64,000 nt of DNA from Sodalis praecaptivus. GTDB lineage: Bacteria; Pseudomonadota; Gammaproteobacteria; Enterobacterales; Enterobacteriaceae. The notes under the pieces are model-generated. The model saw only the letters and a list, made by a program, of their open reading frames with translations, was not told the origin of the DNA and searched no databases. How positions within the stretch are numbered: position 1 is the first letter of the stretch; every line of letters starts with the position of its first letter. Of the stretch, positions 43,260-55,732 are shown in pieces. The position numbers were made by a program, and so were the translations under genes. Location of the stretch: the NCBI RefSeq assembly GCF_000517425.1, contig NZ_CP006569.1, forward strand, positions 1,860,001 through 1,924,000, given 5' to 3'.

Positions 43260-44477
43260 TCAGGAGCCTTCACCCCGACCGTTGAGCATCGCGGGCTCAA
43301 TGGGACGCTGCTGAAATTGCCGGTACAACCCCAGCAGGGTAATAAAACCTATCAGCCCCAACATGAACCAGGGAAGCTGCGGAATCTCCAGACGGTTGCC
43401 GACATCATACAGCCAGCCGCCGCCGCTATAGCCGATGGCGCCGCCCAGCGCCAGGCCCAGGCGGCTAAATCCCATATAGCTGCCGCGGGCGCGGTTGTCC
43501 GCCAGCGACGCGCCCAACGTTTCCCGCGCGGGTTCGGCAATGATAGAACCGATGTAAAACAGCCCGATTAACATGAACAGCGCGCGCAGATCCTGGATCA
43601 GGCCGATAGGGAACAAACTCAGCAGCATGACGGTCAGCCCCGCCATTAGTCGGGTTTCCAACCTGAAGCGCTTTTCGCTCCAGCGGGCAATGGGGTAGAG
43701 CAACGACAGCGACAGGGCCGCTTCGATAGCATACATCCATTTCACCGCCGCGGGCTGGCCCGCCACCTCGTTGACGCGGATCGGCAGCATTAGCATCACC
43801 TGTACCGAAAGCATGTAGTAGCCGGTCAAGGTTAACACGTAGGTCACGAAGCGCTGGTCGCGCAGCACCCGGCGCATGCCTTCCAGCATCGGCGCGCGTA
43901 CGGTGGAGATACGGTACCCCGGCAGCAGCCAGGCGTTAAAGATGGCGGCGAATACGAACAGTACTGCGCCGGCCAGGCACACCAATTTGAAATCATAGCG
44001 CAGCAGCCAACTGCCGAGCAGCGCACCGATTACGGCGCAGGCGCTGTCTTGCATCATTAACAGCGAATAGAAGCGCCCTCGTTCCCAAGGGCGCGTCAAT
44101 TTAATCACCAGCGCCGTGCGGGGCGGATCAAATAGGGTGCCCCCCAAGGCGGAGAGCGCACAGGAGAGCCAAAGCAGCCAGGGCTCGTCGGCAATGCCCA
44201 TTAATACGAACCCCAGGGCGCGCATCAGCATCCCGGCGACGATCATCGGCTTCGCCCCCAGTCTGTCGGCAAAGGCGCCGCCAAAAATACCCAGCCCCTG
44301 CTGGATAAACTGCCGCAGGCCGAGGGCGATACCCACCAGCAGCGCGGCCCAGCCGAGTTGATCGACAAACCGTATGGAAATGAGCGGGAAGACGACATAA
44401 AAGCCCATCACCACCAGCATATTATCCATTAACAGAAAATATTTACCCAAGCTCCTAGCTTGCGAGACCGACGACAT
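43260..44477 (-). CDS. mdtH: MdtH multidrug efflux MFS transporter
   Basis: This inner-membrane major facilitator of 405 aa (E. coli 402) exports some quinolones. It begins [20 protein letters not shown] and has MFS motif A as [17 protein letters not shown] after the second helix, then [15 protein letters not shown]. Twelve hydrophobic segments are visible. It is divergent from rimJ, as in E. coli, with about 280 bp of AT-rich control region between. Confidence 0.95.
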   Translation of the reverse strand: MSSVSQARSLGKYFLLMDNMLVVMGFYVVFPLISIRFVDQLGWAALLVGIALGLRQFIQQGLGIFGGAFADRLGAKPMIVAGMLMRALGFVLMGIADEPWLLWLSCALSALGGTLFDPPRTALVIKLTRPWERGRFYSLLMMQDSACAVIGALLGSWLLRYDFKLVCLAGAVLFVFAAIFNAWLLPGYRISTVRAPMLEGMRRVLRDQRFVTYVLTLTGYYMLSVQVMLMLPIRVNEVAGQPAAVKWMYAIEAALSLSLLYPIARWSEKRFRLETRLMAGLTVMLLSLFPIGLIQDLRALFMLIGLFYIGSIIAEPARETLGASLADNRARGSYMGFSRLGLALGGAIGYSGGGWLYDVGNRLEIPQLPWFMLGLIGFITLLGLYRQFQQRPIEPAMLNGRGEGS

Positions 44478-44756
44478 GCTCCACCCTAAATTGCAATAAA
44501 GACGAAGAGGACAGCCTATTCTGAACGGAATATTTGATTAGCGATAGTGTGCTTAGGGATGATATTTTTTAATAGCGCGGAATTAGCAAAGCATATACTT
44601 TATTAACACGATTATATTATTGTTTATAAGTGGCGCAGCGCCCCGGTCAGCATAAAACGCGGCATGAGGCTTAGGTGAAACAGACCAGCGGATAGGGTAC
44701 CGCTGCGTTGACAACCGCGTCGGTTCAGGTAGGCAAAACGGGAGGGCGGAGGAAAG

Positions 44757-45341
44757 ATGTTCGGCTATCGCTCAGCATCGCCAAAGGTGCGGCTGGTCAC
44801 CGATCGGCTGGTGGTACGTCTGGCCAATGAACGGGACGATTACCGTCTGGCGGAGTACTATGCGGCTAATCGGGATTATCTCAAACCCTGGGAGCCGATA
44901 CGCGACGAGAGTCACTGTTATCCCTCAGGCTGGCAGGCGCGTCTGGGAATGATTAACGAAATGCATCGACAGGGCAGCGCCTATTATTTTGTCCTGCTCG
45001 ATCCGCTGGAAACGGAAATTCGCGGAGTCGCCAATTTCAGCAATGTGCTGCGTGGCTCGTTCCATGCCTGTTTTCTCGGCTATTCGCTCGGAGAAATGTG
45101 GCAAGGGCAGGGGCTGATGTTTGAAGCGCTGCAGGCGGCCGTGCGCTATATGCAGCGGCAGCAGCATATGCATCGAATAATGGCAAATTATATGCCTCAC
45201 AATCATCGCAGCGGCAGTTTACTGGCGCGGCTTGGATTTATGCGCGAAGGTTACGCGAAAGAGTATTTATTGATCGATGGCCAGTGGCGAGACCATGTTC
45301 TGATGGCATTGACCTACAGTGAATGGACGCCCGGTCGCTAA
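44757..45341 (+). CDS. rimJ: RimJ, ribosomal protein S5 N-acetyltransferase
   Basis: RimJ acetylates the N-terminal Ala of S5 and helps 30S maturation. The 194-aa GNAT protein equals the E. coli length and keeps [40 protein letters not shown] (acetyl-CoA site) and [25 protein letters not shown] lies 7-8 bases before the ATG. In E. coli yceH follows; here mviM begins only 17 bp after rimJ. Confidence 0.95.
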   Translation: MFGYRSASPKVRLVTDRLVVRLANERDDYRLAEYYAANRDYLKPWEPIRDESHCYPSGWQARLGMINEMHRQGSAYYFVLLDPLETEIRGVANFSNVLRGSFHACFLGYSLGEMWQGQGLMFEALQAAVRYMQRQQHMHRIMANYMPHNHRSGSLLARLGFMREGYAKEYLLIDGQWRDHVLMALTYSEWTPGR

Positions 45342-45358
45342 TGTTTCGGGGGAGCACT

Positions 45359-46276
45359 ATGACATTACGGATTGGCATTATTGGCTTGGGCGGCATTGCG
45401 CAAAAAGTGTATCTGCCGCTGCTCGGCTCCGCCGCACACTGGCATTTAGTGGGCGCCTTCTCACCCAATCAGTCGCGGGCGCGGGCGCTTTGCGACAGTT
45501 ATCGTATTCCCTGTTTTGCCCGGATAGATGAACTCGCAGAGCAGTGCGACGCCCTGTTTGTCCATAGCAGCACCGAAAGTCATTTCGCTGTGGTGAGCGA
45601 TTTGCTCAAGCGCGGTCGGCATGTGTATGTGGATAAGCCGCTGGCGGCCACCCTCGAGCAGGCGGAAGCGCTGTTGGCGCTGGCCGCCCGGCAGCAGCGG
45701 ATACTGATGGTCGGTTTCAACCGCCGCTTCGCGCCGCTATACCGGCGTCTCAAACAGGACATGCAGCACGTTGCTTCGCTGCGCATGGATAAGCATCGTA
45801 GCGACAGCGTTGGGCCGCAGAACGTGCGTTTTACGCTTTTAGATGATTATCTGCACGTCGTGGACACCGCCTTATGGTTGGCGGGCGGGACGCCGGCGTT
45901 GACCGGAGGAGTGGTACGGGACAATGGTACGGGTCAGCTGTTGTACGCCGAGCACGCGTTTCGCTGCGGCGAGGGTCTGGTCACCACCGCTATGCACCGC
46001 CAGGCGGGCAGCCAGCGGGAAACCGTCACCGCCGTGACCCGCGGCGCGCTCTATCGGGTAGAGGAGATGAGCCGTTATCAGTGGGAACGCGCGGGAACGC
46101 TAGGGGAATTGCCGGTCCCCGCCTGGCAGACGATTTTAACCCAGCGCGGGTTCACCGGCGCGGTAGAGCACTTTATTGACTGCGCGGCGAACCAGACCCC
46201 GACGTGTCTCGATGGCGAGGAGAGCATCAGCGCGCAGCGCTGGATTGAGCGACTGCTCGCGGAGCGTGAGGTTTGA
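45359..46276 (+). CDS. mviM: MviM, Gfo/Idh/MocA-family oxidoreductase
   Basis: This 305-aa NAD(P)-dependent oxidoreductase has a Rossmann start LRIGIIGLGGIAQKVYLPLL and the family signature VDKPLAATLEQAEALL. MVGFNRRFAPLY follows, then the substrate domain. E. coli MviM has 307 aa. The start at 45359 has GGGGGAG before it; an upstream ATG at 45323 inside rimJ is not supported. The substrate is unknown. It precedes murJ as in E. coli. Confidence 0.92.
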   Translation: MTLRIGIIGLGGIAQKVYLPLLGSAAHWHLVGAFSPNQSRARALCDSYRIPCFARIDELAEQCDALFVHSSTESHFAVVSDLLKRGRHVYVDKPLAATLEQAEALLALAARQQRILMVGFNRRFAPLYRRLKQDMQHVASLRMDKHRSDSVGPQNVRFTLLDDYLHVVDTALWLAGGTPALTGGVVRDNGTGQLLYAEHAFRCGEGLVTTAMHRQAGSQRETVTAVTRGALYRVEEMSRYQWERAGTLGELPVPAWQTILTQRGFTGAVEHFIDCAANQTPTCLDGEESISAQRWIERLLAEREV

Positions 46277-46481
46277 TGTCCGCACGCCACAACGCTCGCA
46301 GCGTAGGGCCGGGCTGTTCCCCGACGGGCGGCGCCACCGGCCGTTATCGCGACGCCGCTAACGGAGAGTAGCGATTTTCTCCGGGCAGGGTAGACTAGGC
46401 GCACCTTAACGGCTCAGGATTAGCCGGGCGGCGCGCCAAGCTTAGGTTGACGGCGTCCGGGCGGAACAGAAAAACACCACC

Positions 46482-48023
46482 ATGAATTTATTGAAATCGC
46501 TGGCAGCGGTCAGCTCCATGACACTTTTCTCCCGCGTATTGGGGTTTATTCGCGATGCTATCGTGGCGCGGGTGTTTGGCGCCGGTATGGCGAGCGACGC
46601 CTTTTTTGTCGCCTTCAAAATACCCAATCTGCTGCGGCGTATCTTCGCCGAAGGCGCTTTCTCCCAGGCGTTTGTGCCCATTTTGGCGGAATATAAGAGC
46701 CAGCAGGGGGAGGCGGCAACGCGCGTGTTTGTCGCCTATATCGCCGGCCTGCTTACGCTGGTGCTGGCGCTGGTCACCGTCGCCGGTATGCTGGCCGCGC
46801 CTTGGGTCATTATGATCACCGCGCCGGGGTTTACCGATACGCCGGAAAAATTCGCCCTGACGACCGCGCTGTTACGTGTCACCTTTCCCTATATTTTGTT
46901 AATTTCCCTCACCTCGCTGGTGGGCGCGGTACTGAATACCTGGAACCGGTTTTCGGTGCCGGCGTTCGCGCCAACGTTGCTTAACGTCAGCATGATCGGT
47001 TTCGCGCTGCTGGCGGCGCCGCTGTTTCATCCGCCGGTGATGGCGCTGGCCTGGGCGGTGGTGGCCGGCGGCGTCCTCCAGTTAGGCTATCAGCTGCCGC
47101 ACCTGAAAAAAATCGGCATGCTGGTGCTGCCCAGAGTGCAGTTTCGCGACGCCGGCGTATGGCGCGTGCTGCGGCAAATGGGGCCGGCCATTCTCGGCGT
47201 GTCAGTCAGCCAAATCTCGCTGATTATCAATACCATATTTGCCTCCTTTCTGGTGTCGGGTTCCGTCTCCTGGATGTATTACGCTGACCGCCTGATGGAG
47301 TTCCCTTCCGGAGTGCTGGGCGTGGCGTTGGGGACTATTCTGCTGCCCTCGCTGTCGCGCAGCTTTACCCGTGGCAATCACGATGAATATTCCCGTCTGC
47401 TGGATTGGGGATTACGCTTATGCTTCATGCTGGCGCTGCCCAGCGCGGTGGCGCTCGGCATTCTGGCGCACCCGCTAACGGTGGCGCTGTTCCAGTACGG
47501 CAAGTTTTCCGCCTTTGACGCCTTGATGACCCAGCGCGCGCTGATAGCCTACTCGGTGGGCCTGGTCGGCCTGATTTTGGTGAAAGTATTGGCCCCGGGA
47601 TTTTACTCCCGTCAGGACATCAAAACGCCGGTGCGCGTGGCGATGATTACGCTGGTCATGACCCAAGTGATGAACTTGACCTTTATCGGCCCGCTGAAAC
47701 ACGCCGGTTTGTCGCTGTCCATTGGCCTGGCTGCCTGTCTCAACGCCGGGCTCTTGTATTGGCAGCTGCGCCGGCAAAACCTGTTTCAGCCGCAGCCGGG
47801 CTGGCTCGGCTTTTTCTGCCGTCTGATACTGGCGGTGATTATCATGGCGGCGGCGCTGGTCGGGCTGCTGTCGGTGATGCCGGACTGGGCGCAGGGCGCC
47901 ATGTTCTGGCGGCTGTTGCGCCTGATGGGCGTGGTGGCGGCAGGGGCTATTGTTTATTTCGCCACGCTGTGGTTGGTGGGGTTCCGTCCGCGCCACTTTG
48001 CGCGCTCGGTGCAGGTTCACTAA
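46482..48023 (+). CDS. murJ: MurJ (MviN) lipid II flippase
   Basis: MurJ moves lipid II across the inner membrane for peptidoglycan synthesis and is essential. The 513-aa MOP-superfamily protein begins [20 protein letters not shown] and keeps [20 protein letters not shown] and [14 protein letters not shown]. About 14 hydrophobic segments are visible. E. coli MurJ has 511 aa. It lies 205 bp after mviM and is followed by a terminator. Confidence 0.96.
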   Translation: MNLLKSLAAVSSMTLFSRVLGFIRDAIVARVFGAGMASDAFFVAFKIPNLLRRIFAEGAFSQAFVPILAEYKSQQGEAATRVFVAYIAGLLTLVLALVTVAGMLAAPWVIMITAPGFTDTPEKFALTTALLRVTFPYILLISLTSLVGAVLNTWNRFSVPAFAPTLLNVSMIGFALLAAPLFHPPVMALAWAVVAGGVLQLGYQLPHLKKIGMLVLPRVQFRDAGVWRVLRQMGPAILGVSVSQISLIINTIFASFLVSGSVSWMYYADRLMEFPSGVLGVALGTILLPSLSRSFTRGNHDEYSRLLDWGLRLCFMLALPSAVALGILAHPLTVALFQYGKFSAFDALMTQRALIAYSVGLVGLILVKVLAPGFYSRQDIKTPVRVAMITLVMTQVMNLTFIGPLKHAGLSLSIGLAACLNAGLLYWQLRRQNLFQPQPGWLGFFCRLILAVIIMAAALVGLLSVMPDWAQGAMFWRLLRLMGVVAAGAIVYFATLWLVGFRPRHFARSVQVH

Positions 48024-48037
48024 ACCCTTTCCCGCGA

Positions 48038-48070
48038 AAAAAAGCCGGCCCGCGCTAGGCGGGCCGGCTT
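48038..48070 (-). terminator. Terminator between murJ and argS
   Basis: A perfect 12-bp stem (AAGCCGGCCCGC with its complement, 48042-48053 and 48059-48070) is preceded by A6 on the plus strand. It therefore works best for minus-strand argS transcripts, but may also end murJ mRNA. Confidence 0.82.
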
Positions 48071-48121
48071 AATCAACGATCGCGGCGACCAAGGGTGGCG
48101 CCATCCAAGGCTAAGCCCCGG

Positions 48122-49852
48122 CTACATCCGCTCGACCGTTTCGATACCCAGCAGATCCAGTCCTTGTTTCAAGGTGCGCGCGGTGAGCAGCGCCAGCTGC
48201 AGACGGCTTTGGCGTAACGCTTCGTTCTCGGCAGTCAGGATCGGACAGTGTTCGTAGAAGGCGGAAAACAGCACCGCCAAATCATAAAGATAGGCGCACA
48301 ATACGTGGGGCGTGCCGTCGCGCGCTACCGTCACAATGGCCTCCTCCAGCTGCAGCAAACGAACCGCCAGCTGAGTTTCCTGCTCCACCGCCAGCCGAAT
48401 AGCGCCGCTGAGCTGCTGCTCATTCTGGCCGCTGCGTTTGAATATTGAGGCGACGCGGGTGTAAGCGTATTGCATGTAGGGCGCGGTATTGCCCTCGAAA
48501 CTTAGCATATTGTCCCAGTCGAAAACGTAATCGGTGGTGCGGCTTTTCGACAAATCCGCATACTTCACCGCCCCAATACCCACCACCTGCGCCAACCTTT
48601 CCAGCTCGGCGTCGTCCATGGTGGGATTTTTATCGGCAATCAGGCGGCGCGCGCGTTCCAGCGCTTCGTCCAGCAGGTCGGTGAGTTTTATGGTTCCGCC
48701 GGCCCGGGTTTTAAACGGCTTGCCGTCCTTGCCCAACATCATGCCGAACATGTGATGTTCAAGCGGTACCGATTCAGGTACGTAGCCGGCCTTGCGCACG
48801 ATGGTCCAGGCCTGCATTAAATGCTGATGCTGACGTGAATCGATATAGTAAATGATGCGATCGGCTTTCAGCGTTTCATAGCGGTATTTGGCGCAGGCGA
48901 TATCGGTGGTGGTATAGAGGTAAGCGCCATCCTTTTTCTGGATGATCACCCCCATAGGCTCGCCTTCTTTATTTTTGAATTCCTCAAGGAACACCACGAT
49001 GGCGCCTTCGCTCTCCACCGCCAGCCCTTTGGCCTGCAAATCCGCCACGATCCCGGGGAGCATGGCGTTATACAGGCTTTCGCCCATGACGTCTTCGCGC
49101 TTGAGCGTCACGTTGAGCCGGTCATAGGTTTTCTGATTCTGCGCCATGGTGACATCCACCAGTTTGCGCCACATCCGCCGACAATACTCATCGCCGCCCT
49201 GGAGCTTCACCACATAGCCGCGCGCGCGCTCGGCGAAAGCCGGATCCTCATCATAGTGCTGTTTGGCGGCGCGATAAAAACTTTCCAAACTGGAGAGCTG
49301 CATTTCCGCTTCACCGCCGTCCTGCACTTTTTCCAGGTAGGCAATCAGCATGCCGAACTGTGTTCCCCAATCCCCGACGTGGTTGGCCCGGATAACGTTA
49401 TGGCCCAAAAACGTCAGCGTGCGCACCGAGGCGTCGCCAATGATGGTCGAGCGTACATGGCCGACATGCATTTCTTTAGCGACATTGGGGGCGGAATAAT
49501 CCACCACGATGGTTTGCGGCGCGACGCTTGCAACCCCTAGACGTGGCGAAGAAAGCGCCTCGACAAGCTGATTCTCCAGCCAGCGCGGGTCGAGAAAAAT
49601 ATTGATAAAACCGGGACCGGCGATGTCGACTTTGCGCGCGATGCCGTTCAAATCAAGCAAGCCGACGACTTTTTCCGCCAGCGCGCGGGGCGGCAGACCG
49701 AGTCGTTTGGCGATCGCCATAACGCCATTGGCCTGGTAATCGCCGAATTGGGCCTTGGCAGACTGCCGCACCTGCGCTTCGCAGTCAGCGCTCGCGCCTG
49801 CGGCAACCAGCGCCTGCTGGATTTTTTCAGAGAGAAGTGTGTGGATGTTCAC
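48122..49852 (-). CDS. argS: Arginyl-tRNA synthetase
   Basis: ArgS charges tRNA-Arg. The 576-aa class I enzyme (E. coli 577) has an N-terminal tRNA-binding part, the HIGH-like motif in [16 protein letters not shown], then [15 protein letters not shown] and the KMSK-equivalent FKTRAGG. It ends with the DALR helix domain ([10 protein letters not shown]). The GTG at 49852 (translating to fMet-NIHTLL) agrees with the family and has AAAGG before it; an ATG at 49909 would add 19 unrelated residues. Confidence 0.96.
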   Translation of the reverse strand: MNIHTLLSEKIQQALVAAGASADCEAQVRQSAKAQFGDYQANGVMAIAKRLGLPPRALAEKVVGLLDLNGIARKVDIAGPGFINIFLDPRWLENQLVEALSSPRLGVASVAPQTIVVDYSAPNVAKEMHVGHVRSTIIGDASVRTLTFLGHNVIRANHVGDWGTQFGMLIAYLEKVQDGGEAEMQLSSLESFYRAAKQHYDEDPAFAERARGYVVKLQGGDEYCRRMWRKLVDVTMAQNQKTYDRLNVTLKREDVMGESLYNAMLPGIVADLQAKGLAVESEGAIVVFLEEFKNKEGEPMGVIIQKKDGAYLYTTTDIACAKYRYETLKADRIIYYIDSRQHQHLMQAWTIVRKAGYVPESVPLEHHMFGMMLGKDGKPFKTRAGGTIKLTDLLDEALERARRLIADKNPTMDDAELERLAQVVGIGAVKYADLSKSRTTDYVFDWDNMLSFEGNTAPYMQYAYTRVASIFKRSGQNEQQLSGAIRLAVEQETQLAVRLLQLEEAIVTVARDGTPHVLCAYLYDLAVLFSAFYEHCPILTAENEALRQSRLQLALLTARTLKQGLDLLGIETVERM

Positions 49853-50083
49853 CGGAATACCTTTATTGCATGGGCGGGAGGCAGGCAGAGCGCTGACATT
49901 CCCTGGCAACCTGACTACGCCACCATAACCGGGCGGCCACGGTGGTCAGATCCGAAAAATAAACCATGCTTATACCATAATCGGCGGCGGGAGTCAGTAG
50001 AGTGGGTAAGACGGATTTAACGGGCGCGGAAAGGAAAGCAGGGAGGCTGCCCGCCGCGAAGCGGGAAGCGGGATGAGGGGGCA

Positions 50084-50209
50084 TTAACGATAGCGGCGGC
50101 GTTCTTTGCGGGAAATGCCGAGCTGATTACGATTCTTGCTGCGTAAATGCTGGATTATGGAATAGACAGCGACAATAACCAGCAACAGGCATAAAGTTAA
50201 TAATAGCAT
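50084..50209 (-). CDS. 41-aa single-pass membrane protein
   Basis: This short gene encodes MLLLTLCLLLVIVAVYSIIQ and a basic tail ending SRKERRRYR. One hydrophobic helix covers residues 1-20, and the 21-residue tail is strongly positive and should stay cytoplasmic. AAGGT lies 8 bases upstream. It sits between argS and yecM. Similar tiny membrane proteins are present in enterobacteria, but I cannot name it. Function unknown. Confidence 0.7.
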   Translation of the reverse strand: MLLLTLCLLLVIVAVYSIIQHLRSKNRNQLGISRKERRRYR

Positions 50210-50567
50210 TTTATATACCTTCGATTATTTAGGTGTCTAAAATAGCTGAAATAACCTGGGCGCACAATCCGCTCGACGCGCTTTAAGAATATACCTACCT
50301 TTTACGCCTCTAATCACTTTGAAATATGAGATAAAGCTGATGTTTGTAAGTGTAATGTTAGGAAATAGGGCGAACATTACCCTTTCCATTAAGTATGATA
50401 AATATTTGCCATTAAATGCCCTCTTGCAAATTAACAGATTAATCTTAATACTCTATTGCGCGCTCGCCTACCGCCCAACGGGAGGGGCGAAGCGGCCTGC
50501 GGCGCGGTGCGCCGGGCTGGGCGGGGCGCAATGCGAGGGCAACAAAGATAAATAAGGATAAAGAAAA
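50210..50567. other. Control region before yecM
   Basis: This is an AT-rich region, with GC-rich DNA near 50470-50540. No gene is supported; the divergent promoters of the 41-aa gene and yecM must lie here. AAGGATAAAG near 50557 is the yecM ribosome site. Confidence 0.5.
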
Positions 50568-51128
50568 ATGAATTGGACCGACGTTCCACAATTATTGGAT
50601 TTAAAAATCGATTTAGTGCGTTTTGACGCTGAGCTATACGCTTTAACGAATAGATTAGGTATTTTGCCAGAAGCTTTTCTTATCGATCATATTGCCGTGC
50701 GCTGTCATCAAACCGTGACGGCGCAACGCTGGTATCAGGGTTTCTCCCAATGCGGCCGCGTTTTGAATGAAACGAAAATTAACGGTCGTAACATTGTGTT
50801 GTTTGAACTGACGACGCCGCTGGTGTTAAAAGGACAAGCCATCCATTGTATTGAGCTGCCCTGGCCCGGCGAACGGCGATATCCCCATGAAGGATGGGAA
50901 CATATTGAAATGGTGCTGCCGGGTGAAACGGATACGTTTTACCCGCGGGCGCTGGCGCTGCTCTCGGAGGGAGCATTGGCCTCGCCCGATTTGCGCATCA
51001 AACAAAGCCAGCCCCATGCTCAGGAGGAGACGCTAGCCAATCCTACGCTTGCCATCAGCGATGGCCGCGTCACCGTGAAATTCCACCCTCATCGTCTAAG
51101 CGATATCGTTACCGCCGCGCGCCGTTGA
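50568..51128 (+). CDS. yecM: YecM, VOC-superfamily protein
   Basis: This 186-aa protein (E. coli YecM 188 aa) has a VOC-like fold and may bind a metal. It keeps LGILPEAFLIDHIAVRCHQT, INGRNIVLFELTTPL and GWEHIEMVLPGETDTFYPRA. The conserved His/Glu positions DHIAVR, CIELPWPGE and HIEMV are probable metal ligands. It lies between argS and cutC as in E. coli, with an extra lyase gene inserted after it. Substrate unknown. Confidence 0.92.
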   Translation: MNWTDVPQLLDLKIDLVRFDAELYALTNRLGILPEAFLIDHIAVRCHQTVTAQRWYQGFSQCGRVLNETKINGRNIVLFELTTPLVLKGQAIHCIELPWPGERRYPHEGWEHIEMVLPGETDTFYPRALALLSEGALASPDLRIKQSQPHAQEETLANPTLAISDGRVTVKFHPHRLSDIVTAARR

Positions 51129-51133
51129 CGTTA

Positions 51134-52300
51134 TTAGGTCAGCGACCCGCTATGGGGATTGGCTCTGTCGATGGCCTGCGCCATCCTCGCCAGGGCGGCA
51201 TCCAGCACCCCCCGGGTGCAGCCGAAATTGAGCCGGACAAAGCGGCGGTCGCCGAAATCGGCGCCGGCGGAGAGACCGACGCCCGCCTGTTCAAAAAAGG
51301 CGTGTGGATCGGCGACGCCCAGGCCGCTGGCGTCAATCCAGGCCAAATAGGTCGCCTCGGGGCCTGCCAGCGTTAGACCGGGCATGTCCCGCAGGCGGGC
51401 CTTGAGCCGGTCGCGATTGCCGCGCAGATAGTCAATCTGCGCCGCAAGCCAATCCTGGCCGCCGCGCCAGGCGGCGTTTGCGGCGCACAAGGCCAGCACA
51501 TCCACGGCCGGCACCAAGCCCGCGCGCTGCGCGGCGAATTTCATGCGCAGGCGCGCATTGGGTATGACCGCCACCGACGCCCCGAGTCCGGCGATATTGA
51601 AGCTTTTCGACGGCGACATGAGAGTAATGCTGCGCTGTGCCGCGTCCTCGTCCAGGGACGCGAAGGGGATATGCCGCAAGCCGGGGGTCAGTAATAAGTC
51701 GCAATGAATTTCATCCGAGCACACCAGCAGATCGTGCTCACGGGCAAAGGCCAGGTGCTGCAAAAGCTCTTCGCGACGATAGGCACTTCCGCCGGGGTTG
51801 TGGGGATTGCACAGCATCAACAGGCGTTCGTTGCCGGTCAGTGCGGGATCGGTGCCGGCGAAATCCACGCACCAGCGATCGGCATCGCGCCGCATTGGCG
51901 CCAGCCGCTGTTCACGGCCCGCGCTGCGGGCGGCCGCGCGGAACGGCGGATAGATGGGATTGGGTATCACTACCGCCTCGTTTGCCGCGGTCAGCGCGCG
52001 GACCGCCAGATGCAGGCCGCTTACCAGCCCCGGCAGAAAAACGAGCCATTCCGCCTTGACCTCCCATTGATAGCGTTCGCGCATCCGCTGGATGAAAATC
52101 TCGGTCAGATCCGTCGGCGACGAGCCGTAGCCAAACACGCCGTGTTCGACACGGGCGCGCAACGCCTCGATAATACAGGGAGGGGAGCGAAAATCGGTAT
52201 CGGCCACCCAGAGTGGAATGACATCCCGTCCGGCGTACTTTTGCCATTTATAACTATCGCTGTGACGCCGGTCGATACATTCATCGAAGTTGAATGCCAT
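51134..52300 (-). CDS. MalY/PatB-type PLP C-S lyase or aminotransferase
   Basis: This 388-aa fold-type I PLP enzyme of the MalY/PatB group cleaves cystathionine or cysteine S-conjugates. It begins MAFNFDECIDRRHSDSYKWQ, then IPLWVADTDFRSP. The pyridine contacts are LMLCNPHNPGG and VCSDEIHCDLLL; the Schiff-base Lys is in SPSKSFNIAGL; the carboxylate Arg is in FVRLNFGC. The start at 52300 fits the family. It lies between yecM and cutC, where E. coli has no such gene. Its job could be in methionine or sulfur metabolism. Confidence 0.88.
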   Translation of the reverse strand: MAFNFDECIDRRHSDSYKWQKYAGRDVIPLWVADTDFRSPPCIIEALRARVEHGVFGYGSSPTDLTEIFIQRMRERYQWEVKAEWLVFLPGLVSGLHLAVRALTAANEAVVIPNPIYPPFRAAARSAGREQRLAPMRRDADRWCVDFAGTDPALTGNERLLMLCNPHNPGGSAYRREELLQHLAFAREHDLLVCSDEIHCDLLLTPGLRHIPFASLDEDAAQRSITLMSPSKSFNIAGLGASVAVIPNARLRMKFAAQRAGLVPAVDVLALCAANAAWRGGQDWLAAQIDYLRGNRDRLKARLRDMPGLTLAGPEATYLAWIDASGLGVADPHAFFEQAGVGLSAGADFGDRRFVRLNFGCTRGVLDAALARMAQAIDRANPHSGSLT

Positions 52301-52399
52301 AGTCTTTTCCCTGCACAATTAAAAACAATAACGCCGCCGTTTAATGGCATAGTGTGCTATGCCAGTAATTCAGGGCCGTCAAGAAAGGAGTAGTATACC

Positions 52400-53158
52400 A
52401 TGCCAAAACTGGAAGTTTGCTGCTATAGCGCGGAGTGCGCCATAACGGCCGAGCAAGCGGGCGCGGACCGGATTGAGCTTTGTTGTGCCCCAAAAGAAGG
52501 GGGATTGACGCCCGGTTTTGGAACGCTACAGGCGGTACGCGACCGCGTTGCGTTGCCGGTTCATCCCATCATTCGCCCGCGCGGCGGTGATTTTTGCTAC
52601 AGCGCTGCCGAGTTTGAGGTGATGCTTAATGATGTCGCACAGGTCCGTGATATGGGCTTTCCGGGGCTGGTGATTGGCCTGCTTGATGCGGATGGGCACG
52701 TTGACCTGGCGCGTATGCGGCGCATTATGCACCTTGCCGGCACCATGGCGGTCACTTTTCACCGCGCCTTCGATATGTGCCTCAATCCTTATCAGGCGCT
52801 GCGGCAATTAACCGATTTAGGGGTGGCGCGCATCCTAAGTTCCGGTCAACAGCAAAGCGCGGAAACAGGTTTGGCGTTATTGAGGGAACTGACCGAGCTG
52901 AGTCGTGGTCCAATCATTATGGCGGGAGCGGGAGTAAGATTGACTAACCTGCATAAGTTCGTGCAAAGCGGGATCCAAGAGCTGCACAGCTCCGCCGGTC
53001 AATTTGTCCCCTCCGGCATGCGCTACCGGAAAGCGGGCGTCAGCATGAGCGCCGACAGTGAAGCGGACGAGTTCAGCCGTTATCGGGTAGACGGTGAAAT
53101 GGTAGCTAATATGAAACATGCGCTGACCGTGTTGCCCGTTGCGACGCGTCCGGCGTGA
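52400..53158 (+). CDS. cutC: CutC, (beta/alpha)8 copper-homeostasis-family protein
   Basis: This 252-aa TIM-barrel protein (E. coli 248) begins [20 protein letters not shown] and keeps [32 protein letters not shown] and [10 protein letters not shown]. The link of CutC to copper is now doubted in E. coli. AAGGAG precedes the ATG. A terminator follows. Confidence 0.94.
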   Translation: MPKLEVCCYSAECAITAEQAGADRIELCCAPKEGGLTPGFGTLQAVRDRVALPVHPIIRPRGGDFCYSAAEFEVMLNDVAQVRDMGFPGLVIGLLDADGHVDLARMRRIMHLAGTMAVTFHRAFDMCLNPYQALRQLTDLGVARILSSGQQQSAETGLALLRELTELSRGPIIMAGAGVRLTNLHKFVQSGIQELHSSAGQFVPSGMRYRKAGVSMSADSEADEFSRYRVDGEMVANMKHALTVLPVATRPA

Positions 53159-53210
53159 TAACCGATTTTGCCGCGCACACGCTTAAACCCACGTGATGCT
53201 TGCAAGTACC

Positions 53211-53242
53211 AAGCCCCAACCTCTTGTTGGGGCTTCTTTTTA
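53211..53242 (+). terminator. Rho-independent terminator after cutC
   Basis: A 10-bp stem AAGCCCCAAC with GTTGGGGCTT (53211-53235) has a 5-nt loop and is followed by CTTTTT. It ends cutC. Confidence 0.88.
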
Positions 53243-53433
53243 TCTCGCGTTAGACGCTGTTAGCGGCACTCCTGGCCCGACGCTATGACGACTGGCCCTC
53301 ACACCTTTAGCCCCGGCGCCGGCCACCGGACGCGTCAGCGCGCCTGCCGTTATCGATGATGGGGCGCAGAGTCGCGGCGGGAGGGCGCAAATAGGCGTCG
53401 AAGGGGCGCTTAGGCCCCACGCCCCGTTTGCCG

Positions 53434-55172
<1,739 letters not shown>

Positions 55173-55230
55173 CTATTCTATCAGAAAGCGGCGATAAAGC
55201 ATGTATCCCGCGCGCCGCCGCGTGCCGTTC

Positions 55231-55626
55231 TTACTGCCAACTGAGCACCACATCCCAAGGCATGAACCAGAGATTAAGCAGCACCATCAGCATCAACGCG
55301 CAATAAGTGGCGCTCATGCCGGCTCGCCGCCAGCGGTATTCCCGCGTGCGCAGACCGTAATAGTGCATTAGCCGCCCGGCCATCAGCAGCAGCCCGCAGA
55401 TGTGCAACGTCCAGTTGGGGGTCCCGTTCATTTCCAGCAACACCAGTAAAATCAGGCCGATGGGAATATATTCCACCGCGTTGCCGTGCACCCGGATAGC
55501 GGTCTGTAATTCATAAAAACCGCCGTCACCCGTGGCCACGCGGTATTGGGTCCTGAGCCTGACGACATCCAGCGATAACTTTATCAGCAACAATGCGCCC
55601 AGCACGACATAAAGCGCGCTTACCAT
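55231..55626 (-). CDS. yecN: YecN, MAPEG-family membrane protein
   Basis: This 131-aa inner-membrane protein of the MAPEG family (eicosanoid/glutathione-related) matches E. coli YecN in length. It begins MVSALYVVLGALLLIKLSLD, then RLRTQYRVATGDGG. The conserved RVHGNAVEYIPIGLILLVLL and GRLMHYYGLRT follow. Four hydrophobic segments are seen. The start at MVSALY has GTAACGT upstream and lies 100 bp after yecE; the frame extends far upstream, but that part is a shadow of yecE. Function unknown. Confidence 0.93.
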   Translation of the reverse strand: MVSALYVVLGALLLIKLSLDVVRLRTQYRVATGDGGFYELQTAIRVHGNAVEYIPIGLILLVLLEMNGTPNWTLHICGLLLMAGRLMHYYGLRTREYRWRRAGMSATYCALMLMVLLNLWFMPWDVVLSWQ

Positions 55627-55732
55627 CCTAACGTTACTCCCTCGTTCACCCCATATTTCGCGTGCAAAATAATAGCCTGTGTCACCGGCGGTGTCGCAAA
55701 AAAAAGCGAGTGGTTCACGCGGTTTTGACCGC

